From assembly GCF_001718795.1 (NCBI RefSeq), contig NZ_CP013438.1, positions 2,046,001-2,110,000 of the forward strand: a DNA stretch of 64,000 bases, written 5' to 3'. Below, piece after piece: positions 40,560 to 49,560 of this stretch. Made by a program: the position numbers and the translations under genes. Source of the stretch: Burkholderia latens. Its GTDB lineage: Bacteria; Pseudomonadota; Gammaproteobacteria; Burkholderiales; Burkholderiaceae. The notes under the pieces are model-generated. The model did no database searches. It saw only the letters and a list, made by a program, of their open reading frames with translations, and was not told the origin of the DNA. How positions within the stretch are numbered: position 1 is the first letter of the stretch; each line of letters begins with the position of its first letter.

Positions 40560-40595
40560 AAAAAACCCCGATCCGCGTCGCCACGGATCGGGGTT
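40560..40595 (-). terminator. Intrinsic terminator of the ceo efflux operon
   Basis: AACCCCGATCCG and CGGATCGGGGTT form a perfect 12-bp stem with an 8-nt loop. On the minus strand a T6 run follows, so it ends the llpE-ceoAB-opcM transcript. It can also act on the converging hydrolase gene. Confidence 0.9.
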
Positions 40596-40660
40596 CTTCC
40601 GGCTTCGATCTTTCTTCGTCGATCGAGCGCGGCGCCGGCACGCCGACGCCCGCCGATCTC

Positions 40661-42202
40661 TCACCGCACGGCGACGTCCTGCTTGCCCGCCGCCGCATCG
40701 CCAACCGCGGCCGACGCCGGCGCATCGCCCCATCCGCCGCCGAGCGCACGAATCAGGTTCACGGTCGATACCGCCTGCGCACCGGTCAACTGGTTCGCTT
40801 GCAACTGCGACTGCAGCACCGATCGCTCGCTGTCGATCACGTCGAGATATGCGACCTCGCCTTCCTGATACTGCGTGCGCGACAGCGTTGCCGAGCGACG
40901 CGACGCGTTGACGGCCGCCTCCTGCGCGCGGATCTGGTCGTCGAGCAGGCGCAGATCGGCGAGATTGTCCTCGACTTCGCGGAACGCGACGAGCACCTGC
41001 TGCCGGTAATTCGCGACCTGCTCGTCGTACTGCGCGCGCGCCTGCTGCACGCCGGCCGCACGACGGCCGCCGTCGAACAGCGGCAACGTCAGCGCGGTGC
41101 CGGCGAACGGCCCGAGCAGGAACGTGCGGCTCGACCACAGGAACAGGTTGCCGAGCGTCGACGCCTCATACCCGAACGCGCCGGTGATATCGAGCTTCGG
41201 GAAATACGCGGACTTCGCGAGCCCGATCCGCGCATTCGCGGCGGCCATCGCTCGCTCGGCCGCCGATACGTCCGGACGGCGTTCGAGCAGCGCGGACGGC
41301 AGGCCCGGCGGAATCTTCACCGCGACCGGCACGATCGGCGTTTCCTTGAACGCGAAGTCTGCGGGCGCCTTGCCCAGCAGGATCGCGAGCGCATGCTCGG
41401 ACGCCGCGCGCCGGCGCGCGACGCCGACCGCATCGGCCTGCGCGCTCGCCAGTTCGTTCTTCGCGCGCGCCACGTCGAGCTCGCTGATGTCGCCTTCGTT
41501 GAAGCGGCGCTGCACGAGCTTGAGCGCCTCTTCACGCAGTTCGACCGTACGGCGGTACAGATCCTGGTCCGAATCGAGCTGACGCAGTTCGAAGTAGTTC
41601 TGCGCGACGTCGGCCTGCAGCGCGAGCTGCACCGAACGGAACAGTGCTTCGCTCTGCGCCTGGTCGGCGCGCGACGCTTCGACGTTGCGGCTCACGCGGC
41701 CGAACAGGTCGGCCTCGTACGACACCGTGCCCTGTGCGCGCCACAGCGTCGCGGTGGTCGGGCCCGTGCCCTGCGGCTGGAACTGCGACGCCGACGACAC
41801 CCCTTCGCGCGTCGGCCCGAACCCCACGCCGACCTGCGGGAACCATTGCGAACGCGCGGTGCGGGTTGCCGCACGCGCTTCCTCGACACGCGCGGCCGCG
41901 GCCTTCAGGTTCTGGTTCGCTGCGAGCGCCTGCGCTTCGAGCGAATCGAGCACGGGGTCGCCGAACACCTTCCACCATTCGCCGCGATGTTCGCCGTCCG
42001 CCGGCTCGGCCGTCTTCCACGTGCCGGCCTGTTCGCCGGGCGCGAGCGTCGGCGCTTCCTTGAACGCCGCGGGCGTCGACACGTCCGGGCGCTTGTAGTC
42101 GGGCCCCACCGCGCACGCGGCGAGCAGCGTCGCGAGCAGGGTGCTCGCGGCCGCCACCTTCGCGAAGCGCATCAGGCCATTCGAGTTGTGCATGTTGTCC
42201 AT
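40661..42202 (-). CDS. opcM: Outer-membrane efflux channel OpcM
   Basis: The 513-residue protein is of the NodT/OprM family. A lipoprotein signal is visible: LLATLLAACAVGPDYKRPDV, with lipidation at Cys of LAAC. Long helical repeats follow, including EVEDNLADLRLLDDQI and DLFGRVSRNVEASRA. It forms the trimeric channel that connects CeoA-CeoB to the outside. The ATG at 42202 follows GAGGAC; earlier in-frame Mets are in the ceoB end. It is the last gene of the operon, 10 nt after ceoB. Confidence 0.88.
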   Translation of the reverse strand: MDNMHNSNGLMRFAKVAAASTLLATLLAACAVGPDYKRPDVSTPAAFKEAPTLAPGEQAGTWKTAEPADGEHRGEWWKVFGDPVLDSLEAQALAANQNLKAAAARVEEARAATRTARSQWFPQVGVGFGPTREGVSSASQFQPQGTGPTTATLWRAQGTVSYEADLFGRVSRNVEASRADQAQSEALFRSVQLALQADVAQNYFELRQLDSDQDLYRRTVELREEALKLVQRRFNEGDISELDVARAKNELASAQADAVGVARRRAASEHALAILLGKAPADFAFKETPIVPVAVKIPPGLPSALLERRPDVSAAERAMAAANARIGLAKSAYFPKLDITGAFGYEASTLGNLFLWSSRTFLLGPFAGTALTLPLFDGGRRAAGVQQARAQYDEQVANYRQQVLVAFREVEDNLADLRLLDDQIRAQEAAVNASRRSATLSRTQYQEGEVAYLDVIDSERSVLQSQLQANQLTGAQAVSTVNLIRALGGGWGDAPASAAVGDAAAGKQDVAVR

Positions 42203-42212
42203 CTTCTTGTCC

Positions 42213-45200
42213 TCAAGCATCCGAAGCCGACGCATTCGGCGGCGATACGCCATAACCGGCCGAATCCTTGCCCGCGACGTGAATCTTGCCGCCCGCGAGC
42301 GTACGCAGCACGACGTAGAACACCGGCGTCAGCATCAGTCCGAACAGCGTCACGCCGAGCATCCCGAAGAACACCGCGACGCCCATCGCATGCCGCATCT
42401 CCGAGCCCGCGCCCGTCGACGTGACGAGCGGCACGACACCCATGATGAACGCAATCGACGTCATCAGAATCGGACGCAGCCGCAGCCGGCTCGCCTCGAT
42501 CGCGGCCTCGAGCGGCGTCCTGCCGTCGTGCTCCAGCTCGCGTGCGAATTCCACGATCAGGATCGCGTTCTTCGCGGACAGCCCCACCAGCACCATCAGG
42601 CCGATCTGCGTGAAGATGTTGTTGTCGCCCTGCGTGAGCCACACGCCCGTCAGCGCCGACAAAATGCTCATCGGCACGATCAGGATCACCGCGAGCGGCA
42701 GCGTCAGGCTTTCATACAGCGCAGCGAGCACGAGGAACACGAGCAGCACGCTGATCGGGAACACGTACATCGCCGAATCGCCCGCAAGGATCTGCTGGTA
42801 CGTGAGGTCGGTCCATTCGAACCGCACGCCGCGCGGCAGCGTTTCATGCGCGATGCGCTCGATCGCGGCCTGCGCCTGCCCCGACGAGAAGCCAGGTGCG
42901 GGGCCGCCGTTGATGTCGGCCGCCGTGTAGCCGTTGTAGCGCACGACCATTTCCGGGCCGAACGTCGGCGTCACCGTCACCAGCGACGACAGCGGCACCA
43001 TCTCGCCCTTGTCGTTGCGGGTCTTCAACTGCAGGATGTCGTCCGCGCGCTGGCGGAACGGCGCATCGGCCTGCACGCGCACCTGGTACACGCGTCCGAA
43101 GCGGTTGAAGTCGTTCACGTACAGCGAGCCGAGATACACCTGCATCGTATTGAACACGTCGGTCACCGGCACGCCCAGTTGCTTCGCCTTCACGCGGTCG
43201 AGATCGACGTTCAGCTGCGGCACGTTGATCTGGTAGCTCGTGAAGAGCGGGCCGAGTTCCGGCGCCTGCTGCGCGCGCTTGATGAAATCGTTGGTCGCAT
43301 CCGACAGCTTCGCGTAGCCAACCGCGCCGCGATCCTCGATCTGCATCTTGAACCCGCCCAGCGTACCGAGGCCGAGCACCGGCGGCGGCGGGAACACCGC
43401 GACGAACGAATCCTTGATCGCGCCATACTGCTGGTTCAGCGCACCGGCGATCGCACCGGCCGACAGCGCCTTGCCGTGCCGCTCCGCGAACGGCTTCAGC
43501 GTGACGAACACGATGCCCGCGCTCGAGCTGTTCGTGAAGCCGTTCACCGACAGACCCGGGAACGCGACCGCGCTCTCGACGCCCGGCTGCTTCAGCGCGA
43601 TCGAGCCCATGTCGCGGATCACCTTCTCGGTGCGATCGAGCGACGCGCCGTTCGGCAGTTGCGCGAACGCAATCAGGTATTCCTTGTCCTGCGCGGGCAC
43701 GAAGCCGCCGGGCACGATCTTCGACACGAGGACCGTCGCACCGACCAGCACGAGGTACACCCCCAGCATCAGCGTCTTGCGCGACAGCACGCCGCGCACG
43801 CCGCGGCCGTAGTTCTCCGCGCCGCGATGGAACACCTTGTTGAAGCGCTTGAAGAAGCCGCCGAGCACGCGGTTCATCACGCGCGTGAGCCAGTCCTCCT
43901 TGTCGCCGTGGCCTTTGAGCAGGATCGCGGACAGCGCCGGCGACAGCGTCAGCGAGTTGAACGCCGAGATCACCGTCGAGATCGCGATCGTCATCGCGAA
44001 CTGCTTGTAGAACTGGCCGGTCAGGCCCGACATGAACGCGAGCGGCACGAACACGGCGACGAGCGTCAGCGCGATCGCGATGATCGGCCCGCTCACTTCC
44101 TGCATCGCCTTGTAGGTCGCCTGGCGCGCGTTCATCCCGCTTTCGATGTTGCGCTCGACGTTCTCGACGACCACGATCGCATCGTCGACGACGATCCCGA
44201 TCGCGAGCACCATCCCGAACAGCGACAACGCGTTGATCGAATACCCGAACGCGAGCAACAGCGAGAACGTGCCGACGATCGACACCGGCACCGCGATCAG
44301 CGGAATGATCGATGCGCGCCACGTCTGCAGGAACACGATCACGACGATCACGACCAGCGCGATCGCCTCGAGCAGCGTGTGCACGACGGCCTTGATCGAC
44401 GAACGCACGAACTGCGTCGGGTCATAGACGATCTTGTAGTCGACGCCGGCCGGCATGTCCTGCTTCAGCTCGGCCATCGTCTTGCGCACTTCGTCCGAAA
44501 TCTGCAGCGAGTTCGCGCCCGGCGACTGGTTGATCGCCATCGCGACGGCGGGCTTGTTGTCCAGCAGCGAGCGCAGCCCGTATTCGGATGCGTCGAGCTC
44601 GATTCGCGCGATGTCGCGCAAGTGCGTGACGCCGCCGTCCGGCGTCGTCTTCACGACGATGTCGCCGAACTCGTCTTCCGTCTGCAAGCGGCCGCGCGCG
44701 TTCACCGACAGCTGCAGCGGCGTACCGGGCAGCGACGGCGATGCGCCGATCACGCCGGCCGCGACCTGCACGTTCTGCTCGCGGATCGCCTGCACGACGT
44801 CCTCGGCCGACAGCCCGCGCTGCGCGACCTTCTGCGGATCGAGCCACACGCGCATCGCGTAGTCGCCCGAACCCCACAGCTGCACCTGGCCGACGCCCTG
44901 GATCCGCGACAGGCGATCCTTCACGTTGATCAGCGCGTAGTTGCGCAGGTAGGTCATGTCGTAGCGGTTGTCCGGCGAGATCAGGTGGACCACCATCGTC
45001 AGCGTCGGCGAGCTCTTCACCGTCGTGATGCCGAGCCGCTGCACGTCTTCCGGCAGGCGCGGCAGCGCCTGGTTCACGCGGTTCTGCACGAGCTGCGTGG
45101 CCTTGTCCGGATCGGTGCCCAGCTTGAACGTGACGGTGATCGTCATGTTGCCGTCGCTGTTCGCCTGCGACTGCATGTAGAGCATGTCCTCGACGCCGTT

Positions 45201-45413
45201 GATCTGCTCTTCGAGTGGCGACGCGACCGTCTCGGCGATCACTTTCGGGTTTGCGCCCGGATACTGCGCCTTCACTATCACCGAAGGCGGCACGACTTCC
45301 GGATATTCCGAAATCGGCAGCAGGAACATCGCGATCACCCCGCCGAGCAGGATGACCACTGATAGGACTCCTGCAAAGATCGGTCGGTCGATAAAGAATT
45401 TGGAAATGTTCAT
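42213..45413 (-). CDS. ceoB: RND efflux inner-membrane transporter CeoB
   Basis: The 1066-residue proton-driven pump has 12 membrane helices and two large periplasmic loops. MNISKFFIDRPIFAGVLS, FPGANPKV-like YPGANPKVIAETVASPLEE, and the proton-relay aspartates in AIGIVVDDAIVVVENVE are conserved. It is closest by recall to MexF/CeoB/BpeF, not MexB or AmrB types. Exported compounds known for this branch are chloramphenicol, trimethoprim, fluoroquinolones and salicylate. Order llpE-ceoA-ceoB-opcM with divergent ceoR matches the locus described for B. cenocepacia. Confidence 0.9.
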   Translation of the reverse strand: MNISKFFIDRPIFAGVLSVVILLGGVIAMFLLPISEYPEVVPPSVIVKAQYPGANPKVIAETVASPLEEQINGVEDMLYMQSQANSDGNMTITVTFKLGTDPDKATQLVQNRVNQALPRLPEDVQRLGITTVKSSPTLTMVVHLISPDNRYDMTYLRNYALINVKDRLSRIQGVGQVQLWGSGDYAMRVWLDPQKVAQRGLSAEDVVQAIREQNVQVAAGVIGASPSLPGTPLQLSVNARGRLQTEDEFGDIVVKTTPDGGVTHLRDIARIELDASEYGLRSLLDNKPAVAMAINQSPGANSLQISDEVRKTMAELKQDMPAGVDYKIVYDPTQFVRSSIKAVVHTLLEAIALVVIVVIVFLQTWRASIIPLIAVPVSIVGTFSLLLAFGYSINALSLFGMVLAIGIVVDDAIVVVENVERNIESGMNARQATYKAMQEVSGPIIAIALTLVAVFVPLAFMSGLTGQFYKQFAMTIAISTVISAFNSLTLSPALSAILLKGHGDKEDWLTRVMNRVLGGFFKRFNKVFHRGAENYGRGVRGVLSRKTLMLGVYLVLVGATVLVSKIVPGGFVPAQDKEYLIAFAQLPNGASLDRTEKVIRDMGSIALKQPGVESAVAFPGLSVNGFTNSSSAGIVFVTLKPFAERHGKALSAGAIAGALNQQYGAIKDSFVAVFPPPPVLGLGTLGGFKMQIEDRGAVGYAKLSDATNDFIKRAQQAPELGPLFTSYQINVPQLNVDLDRVKAKQLGVPVTDVFNTMQVYLGSLYVNDFNRFGRVYQVRVQADAPFRQRADDILQLKTRNDKGEMVPLSSLVTVTPTFGPEMVVRYNGYTAADINGGPAPGFSSGQAQAAIERIAHETLPRGVRFEWTDLTYQQILAGDSAMYVFPISVLLVFLVLAALYESLTLPLAVILIVPMSILSALTGVWLTQGDNNIFTQIGLMVLVGLSAKNAILIVEFARELEHDGRTPLEAAIEASRLRLRPILMTSIAFIMGVVPLVTSTGAGSEMRHAMGVAVFFGMLGVTLFGLMLTPVFYVVLRTLAGGKIHVAGKDSAGYGVSPPNASASDA

Positions 45414-45459
45414 CTGTAGCTCTGTCTGGTTGAACGCGGAAATCGAAGCGGCACGCCGC

Positions 45460-46677
45460 TTACGATTCCGCCTTCGCCGAGGCGGCCGGCTTCGCTTCGT
45501 TCGCGAGCGGCGCTGACGGCTCGTCGCCGCCCGTCATCGGGACCATGTGCGGCTTCACTTGCTCGCCGGGACGCACGCGCTGCGTGCCGTTCACGATCAC
45601 GCGATCGCCGGCGGCCAGGCCGCTCACGATCACGCGCCGGTTGCCGTGCTGCATGCCTGGCTGCACCTCGCGATACGACACGCGACCCTGCTGGTCGACA
45701 ACGAACACGAACTTCTTGTCCTGGTCGGTGTTGATCGCCGCATCGTCGACGAGCAATGCCGGGTGCGGCGCGCTGCCGCCCACCTTCACGCGCGCGTAGA
45801 GGCCGGGGACCAGCGTGCCGTCCGCGTTGTCGAAGCGCGCGCGCACGCGGATCGTGCCCGACGACGTGTCGAGCCGGTTGTCGACCGAATCGATTTCGCC
45901 GCTGCGCGAATAGCCGGTTTCGTTCGCGAGGCCGAGCTCGACCGGCACCTTGCGGCCGTTGCGTGCGCCGTTGATGTATTGCAGGTAGGTCTGCTCGTCC
46001 GCGTCGAACGATGCGTAGATCGGCGACACCGACACCAGCGTCGTCAGCGGCGCGGCCGACGCGCCGGCCGATACGACGTTGCCGAGCGTGATTTCCGCAC
46101 GCGACACGCGGCCCGATACCGGCGCGGTGATCCGCGTATAGCCGAGATTGATGCGCGCCGTTTCAAGCGCGGCTTCAGCCGCCTTGAGATTCGCGCTCGC
46201 TTCGCGCGCGGCATTCTGCTTCTCGTCGTAATCGCGCTTCGCGATCGCGTTGTCGCCGATCAGCCGCTGCGCGCGCTGCCAGTCGCTCTGCGCGTAGCCG
46301 TTGCGGGCCTGCGCGGCCGCGAGCTGCGCGGCCGCGCGGTCCACTTCCGCCTGGTACGGACGCGGATCGATCACGAACAGCACGTCGCCCTTCTTCACGA
46401 GCGCGCCGTCCTTGAAGTTCACCGCGACGATCGTGCCCGACACCTGCGGGCGCACGTCGACTTTCTCGACCGCCTCGAGGCGGCCCGAATAGCTTTGCCA
46501 GTCGGTGACGGTCTGCGGGACGACGGTCGCGACGTCCACTTCGGGCAGCGGCGCAGCCGCCTTCTCGGGCGCGTTCGCGTTCACGCGCATCGCGCCGAAC
46601 GTGCCGAGACCGATGACGGCGAGCGTCGCGATCGCCGCGGTCGCAATTCGTGAACGGGTGGTGCGTAGGATGGCCAT
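45460..46677 (-). CDS. ceoA: RND efflux periplasmic adaptor CeoA
   Basis: The 405-residue membrane-fusion protein has an N-terminal hydrophobic anchor (RIATAAIATLAVIGLGTFGA) without a lipobox Cys. Lipoyl halves (VRPQVSGTIVAVNFKDGALVKKGDVLFVIDPRPYQ and ITAPVSGRVSRAEITLGNVV) flank a helical hairpin (about 110-175). Beta-barrel and membrane-proximal domains follow. It bridges CeoB and OpcM. The ATG at 46677 follows a GGAG site. It is 31 nt after llpE and 46 nt before ceoB. Confidence 0.88.
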   Translation of the reverse strand: MAILRTTRSRIATAAIATLAVIGLGTFGAMRVNANAPEKAAAPLPEVDVATVVPQTVTDWQSYSGRLEAVEKVDVRPQVSGTIVAVNFKDGALVKKGDVLFVIDPRPYQAEVDRAAAQLAAAQARNGYAQSDWQRAQRLIGDNAIAKRDYDEKQNAAREASANLKAAEAALETARINLGYTRITAPVSGRVSRAEITLGNVVSAGASAAPLTTLVSVSPIYASFDADEQTYLQYINGARNGRKVPVELGLANETGYSRSGEIDSVDNRLDTSSGTIRVRARFDNADGTLVPGLYARVKVGGSAPHPALLVDDAAINTDQDKKFVFVVDQQGRVSYREVQPGMQHGNRRVIVSGLAAGDRVIVNGTQRVRPGEQVKPHMVPMTGGDEPSAPLANEAKPAASAKAES

Positions 46678-46708
46678 GTAGATCTCCGGTAAGCGTGGCG
46701 TGGTCTGG

Positions 46709-47569
46709 TTATTCGGATCGATTCGGCTGGCGCGCCTGGAAACGGCACTGGAAGAAGCGCACGGCTTCCTCCAGCGCGGCCTCGTGCGTCGCGAGCGCCG
46801 CATGCGTGACGTCGGGGTAGCGGATCACCTGCGTGAGCACGCCCGATGAAATCAGGCAGCCCGCATATTTCTCCGCCTCGACGTGCAGCACGTCGTTCTG
46901 CGCGGTGACAACCAGCGTCGGCGGCAAGCCCGCGAGGCGCACCGATTCGAGCGGGGCCGCATACGGGTGCATGCGCTGCGCCGCCTGCGGCAGGTACGCG
47001 CGATAACAGGCCGCGCATTCGCGCGCGGTGATGTCCGACGAAAGACGTTCGGCGTCGCCGATGCGCGTCATGCTCGGGTCGAGCATCGGCCCGAACAGCG
47101 CCTGCGCGGCGATCGGCACTTCACCGCGATCGCGCGCGATGAACGCGAGACAATTCGCGAGCTGGCCGCCCGCGTCATGACCCGCGACGCCGATCTTCTT
47201 CGGATTGCCGCCGAACGAGCGGGCGCGCGTCGCGGCCCATACGGCGGCGCGATACGCATCCTCCGGCGCGGCCGGAAACGGAAAGGCCGGTGCGAGCGAA
47301 TAATCGACCGACACTACGAGAGCTGGTAAGCGTTCTGCTAAAAAGCGCGCGGCGAAGTCGGCGTCGTCGAGCGTGCCGCGCACGAAACCGCCGCCGTGGA
47401 AATAAAGCACTACCGGCAATCCGGTCTTGTCCGCGCGCCGATACAGACGCAGCGCAATGTCCTGCGCGTAGCCGGGGATTTCCACCTCCGCGACCGTCAA
47501 CGCCGCGTCGGCTCTGGCTTCGGCGGGCAATGCGGCTTTCAGGAATTTGCTGAATTCAGAAGCGTCCAT
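46709..47569 (-). CDS. llpE: LlpE alpha/beta hydrolase-fold protein of the efflux operon
   Basis: The 286-residue protein is of the hormone-sensitive-lipase branch: oxyanion motif FHGGGFVRG (H58-G61) and VDYSLAPAFPFPAAPEDAY. The expected nucleophile elbow GDSAGG is replaced by GHDAGG (130-135), so Asp132 stands where Ser should be. The C-terminal His is present (VTHAAL). So either Asp is the nucleophile, as in dehalogenases, or the protein is not an esterase. The ATG at 47569 is the only plausible start. It is the first gene of llpE-ceoA-ceoB-opcM, as in the known B. cenocepacia operon. Confidence 0.85.
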   Translation of the reverse strand: MDASEFSKFLKAALPAEARADAALTVAEVEIPGYAQDIALRLYRRADKTGLPVVLYFHGGGFVRGTLDDADFAARFLAERLPALVVSVDYSLAPAFPFPAAPEDAYRAAVWAATRARSFGGNPKKIGVAGHDAGGQLANCLAFIARDRGEVPIAAQALFGPMLDPSMTRIGDAERLSSDITARECAACYRAYLPQAAQRMHPYAAPLESVRLAGLPPTLVVTAQNDVLHVEAEKYAGCLISSGVLTQVIRYPDVTHAALATHEAALEEAVRFFQCRFQARQPNRSE

Positions 47570-47621
47570 GACGATGCAGCATCCATTTCGAGATGGAACG
47601 AATTCTGGGTCCGGCAGACAT

Positions 47622-47644
47622 CCGGATAAATGCCTATAATCCGG
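47622..47644. promoter_or_regulatory. CeoR-type operator (T-N11-A) overlapping the ceoR -10
   Basis: CCGGAT and ATCCGG are perfect arms spaced by 11 nt, which gives the LysR-type T-N11-A pattern. A TATAAT (47635-47640) for ceoR lies inside it, so binding could repress ceoR. It is 53-75 nt upstream of the llpE start, where it could activate llpE. Confidence 0.6.
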
Positions 47645-47658
47645 CAACACAATTCAAC

Positions 47659-47720
47659 GCCCCCGAACAATCCCAGGCTGCGCTTACCCATCAGGTAGCG
47701 CAGCCTCTTTGTTCGGGGGC
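47659..47720 (+). promoter_or_regulatory. Large two-part hairpin in the ceoR leader
   Basis: An outer stem of 12 bp (GCCCCCGAACAA / TTGTTCGGGGGC) encloses an inner stem of 10 bp (AGGCTGCGCT / AGCGCAGCCT), separated by a small internal loop (TCCC/CT) and capped by 12 nt. It would be at the start of ceoR mRNA, if transcription begins near 47646, and ends 22 nt before the start codon. No T-run follows, so it is not a standard terminator. Confidence 0.7.
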
Positions 47721-47742
47721 TCATTAGATTGCGGAGGTTGTG

Positions 47743-48747
47743 ATGGACCGGCTTCAGGCCATGCAGGTGTTTACTCGCGTCGTCGATACAAGCAGCTTCA
47801 CCAAGGCAGCAGAAACGCTCGGCCTGCCGCGGGCATCCGTCACGACGATCATCCAGAATCTCGAAGCATTCCTCGGCGTGCGGCTGATGCACCGGACGAC
47901 GCGCCGGCTGTCGCTCACGCCCGACGGCGCAGCGTACTACGAACGATGCGTGCGGATCCTCGCCGACGTCGAGGAAACCGAAGCACGCTTCCAGGCCAAC
48001 AACCGGAAGCCGCACGGAAAGTTGCGTATAGACATGCCGGGGTCGATCGGCCGGCTCCTCGTGATTCCGTCTCTGTGTGAATTCCATACGCGCTACCCGG
48101 ACATCGATCTGCAACTCGGCCTGTCGGACCGGCCGGTCGATCTGCTGCAGGAAGGCGTCGACTGCGTGATCCGCGTCGGGGCGCTGCAGGATTCGTCGCT
48201 CGTCGCGCGCCGCGTCGGCCTGTTCGAGTGCGTGTCGGTCGCCGCGCCCGCGTATCTGGAGAAGTATGGCGAACCGCACACGATCGAGGAACTGAGCGAT
48301 CACAAGGCGGTGAACTATTTCTCGAGCCGCACGGGCCGCACGATCGACTGGACGTTCCTGACCGACGGCAAGGAAGTCGAGGTCAAGATGAACGCGATCG
48401 TGTCGGTCAACGACGCCGATGCATACGTGACCTGCGGGCTCGAAGGTTTCGGGCTGATTCAGCCGCCGCTGTTCATGGTGCTGCCGCACTTGCGCGACGG
48501 CCGGCTCAAGGAAGTGCTGCCCGGCCTGAAGCCGCTGCCGATGCCGATCTCGGTGGTATATCCGCACAGCCGGCACCTGTCGCCGAAGGTGCGCGTGTTC
48601 GTCGACTGGATCGCCGAAGTGTTCGACCGCTGCCCGCTGCTGAGCGGCAAGGGCAGCCTCGACGCGACGTGCAGCAAGCGCACGTTCGAGGAAGCCGAGC
48701 GCGCGCCGGCGCTCGACACGCCGGTCATCAACGAATGGGTCGCATAA
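47743..48747 (+). CDS. ceoR: LysR-type regulator CeoR
   Basis: The 334-residue protein has an N-terminal winged HTH (MQVFTRVVDTSSFTKAAETLGLPRASVTTIIQNLEAFLG) and a periplasmic-binding-like effector domain (about 90-295). A charged tail of about 35 residues follows. The ATG at 47743 sits 5 nt after CGGAGG; an overlapping GTG at 47740 is too near. It diverges from llpE with 173 nt between start codons and is the expected activator, responding to salicylate-like inducers in known examples. A near equivalent is BpeT of B. pseudomallei. Confidence 0.88.
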   Translation: MDRLQAMQVFTRVVDTSSFTKAAETLGLPRASVTTIIQNLEAFLGVRLMHRTTRRLSLTPDGAAYYERCVRILADVEETEARFQANNRKPHGKLRIDMPGSIGRLLVIPSLCEFHTRYPDIDLQLGLSDRPVDLLQEGVDCVIRVGALQDSSLVARRVGLFECVSVAAPAYLEKYGEPHTIEELSDHKAVNYFSSRTGRTIDWTFLTDGKEVEVKMNAIVSVNDADAYVTCGLEGFGLIQPPLFMVLPHLRDGRLKEVLPGLKPLPMPISVVYPHSRHLSPKVRVFVDWIAEVFDRCPLLSGKGSLDATCSKRTFEEAERAPALDTPVINEWVA

Positions 48748-49161
48748 TCGTCTGATTCGCGGCGCGCGGGCTGTTCTGCCCGCGCGCCGTCCTGCCTTCG
48801 CGCCGCTTCGGTGTCACTTCGCGTGACCGCTGCCGCCACACGCTGTCTTTCCCGAATCCGCATCACACCTTTGCACCACGCGCGGCAATCGCCCGGTCGC
48901 GGCGTCGCGCGCACCGCCCCGCATCGCCGCGAGCCCCGCTGCACGCCGCTGTGCGCGAGGGTCGAATAACCCTGATGAAGGTACGTATCGCGATTGTTCC
49001 TCCATCGCGACAATTCAATTCGCATCGGCGGCATTTATCGAGCCGGCACGGACACCTAGAGTAAACCCTGTCGCGCACTTCGTTGCGCATCGAATAGCCC
49101 CGCTTGACGGGACCGGAGCGAGCGCCCACGCGCCAACTCCGACCAACACAGGAGTTACGTC
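48748..49161. other. Intergenic region between ceoR and the DUF4148 gene
   Basis: This 414-nt region starts with the hairpin at 48760-48789 and ends with the DUF4148 leader. Minus-strand open frames here read Arg/Ala-rich and lack ribosome sites. I see no gene. Confidence 0.45.
48760..48789. terminator. Stem-loop after ceoR
   Basis: CGGCGCGCGGGC-TGTTCT-GCCCGCGCGCCG is a perfect 12-bp stem 12 nt after the ceoR stop codon. No T-run follows, though its strength suggests transcript-end formation. Confidence 0.55.
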
Positions 49162-49458
49162 ATGAACCGCCGCCATCTTCTCTCCGCCGTCGCCGTCGCA
49201 CTCGCCGTGTCCGCACCGGCCTTCGCCGATACGACCACCCCGCACGCCGGCGACTACGGCAACACGTCGTGGTACACGCAGCACAACAACGGCCCGCGCA
49301 CGCGCGCCGAAGTCAGCGCCGAAGTCGAACAGGCGCGCCGCGACGGCACGCTCGCATGGCTGCGCAAGGCCAATTCGTATCCGCAAGGGCTCGAACTCGC
49401 GCAAGGCCCGTATCGCTCGATGCCGGAGAGCAATCAGCTCGCAGGCGGCGCGCGATAA
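49162..49458 (+). CDS. DUF4148 family small exported protein
   Basis: The 98-residue protein has a signal peptide (LLSAVAVALAVSAPAFA, cleavage AFA-DT). The mature part includes RTRAEVSAEVEQARRDGTL, the core pattern of DUF4148, common and often multi-copy in Burkholderia. It is periplasmic; function unknown. AGGAG lies 8 nt before the ATG. It is followed by a hairpin and a 29-residue ORF. Confidence 0.85.
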   Translation: MNRRHLLSAVAVALAVSAPAFADTTTPHAGDYGNTSWYTQHNNGPRTRAEVSAEVEQARRDGTLAWLRKANSYPQGLELAQGPYRSMPESNQLAGGAR

Positions 49459-49473
49459 ACGTCGGTAAACGAG

Positions 49474-49506
49474 CAACGCCGCGCAGAGCATGATCGTCTG
49501 CGCGGC
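49474..49506. terminator. Stem-loop after the DUF4148 gene
   Basis: ACGCCGCGCAGA and TCTGCGCGGCGT form a perfect 12-bp stem around a 9-nt loop, 15 nt past the stop codon. No T-run. Confidence 0.55.
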
Positions 49507-49560
49507 GTCGCGATACCGCCGTCGAACACTCGATTAGTCAGTTAGTTGCAGGAGTCTGTG

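Noticed and set aside
42141-45362. A 1,073-codon plus-strand frame opposite ceoB
   Set aside because: His/Arg/Gln-rich translation with no domain; it is the mirror of the ceoB coding strand in a high-G+C genome.
47659-47720. The ceoR leader hairpin as an intrinsic terminator of llpE or ceoR
   Set aside because: It lies upstream of both start codons and lacks a T-run on either strand.
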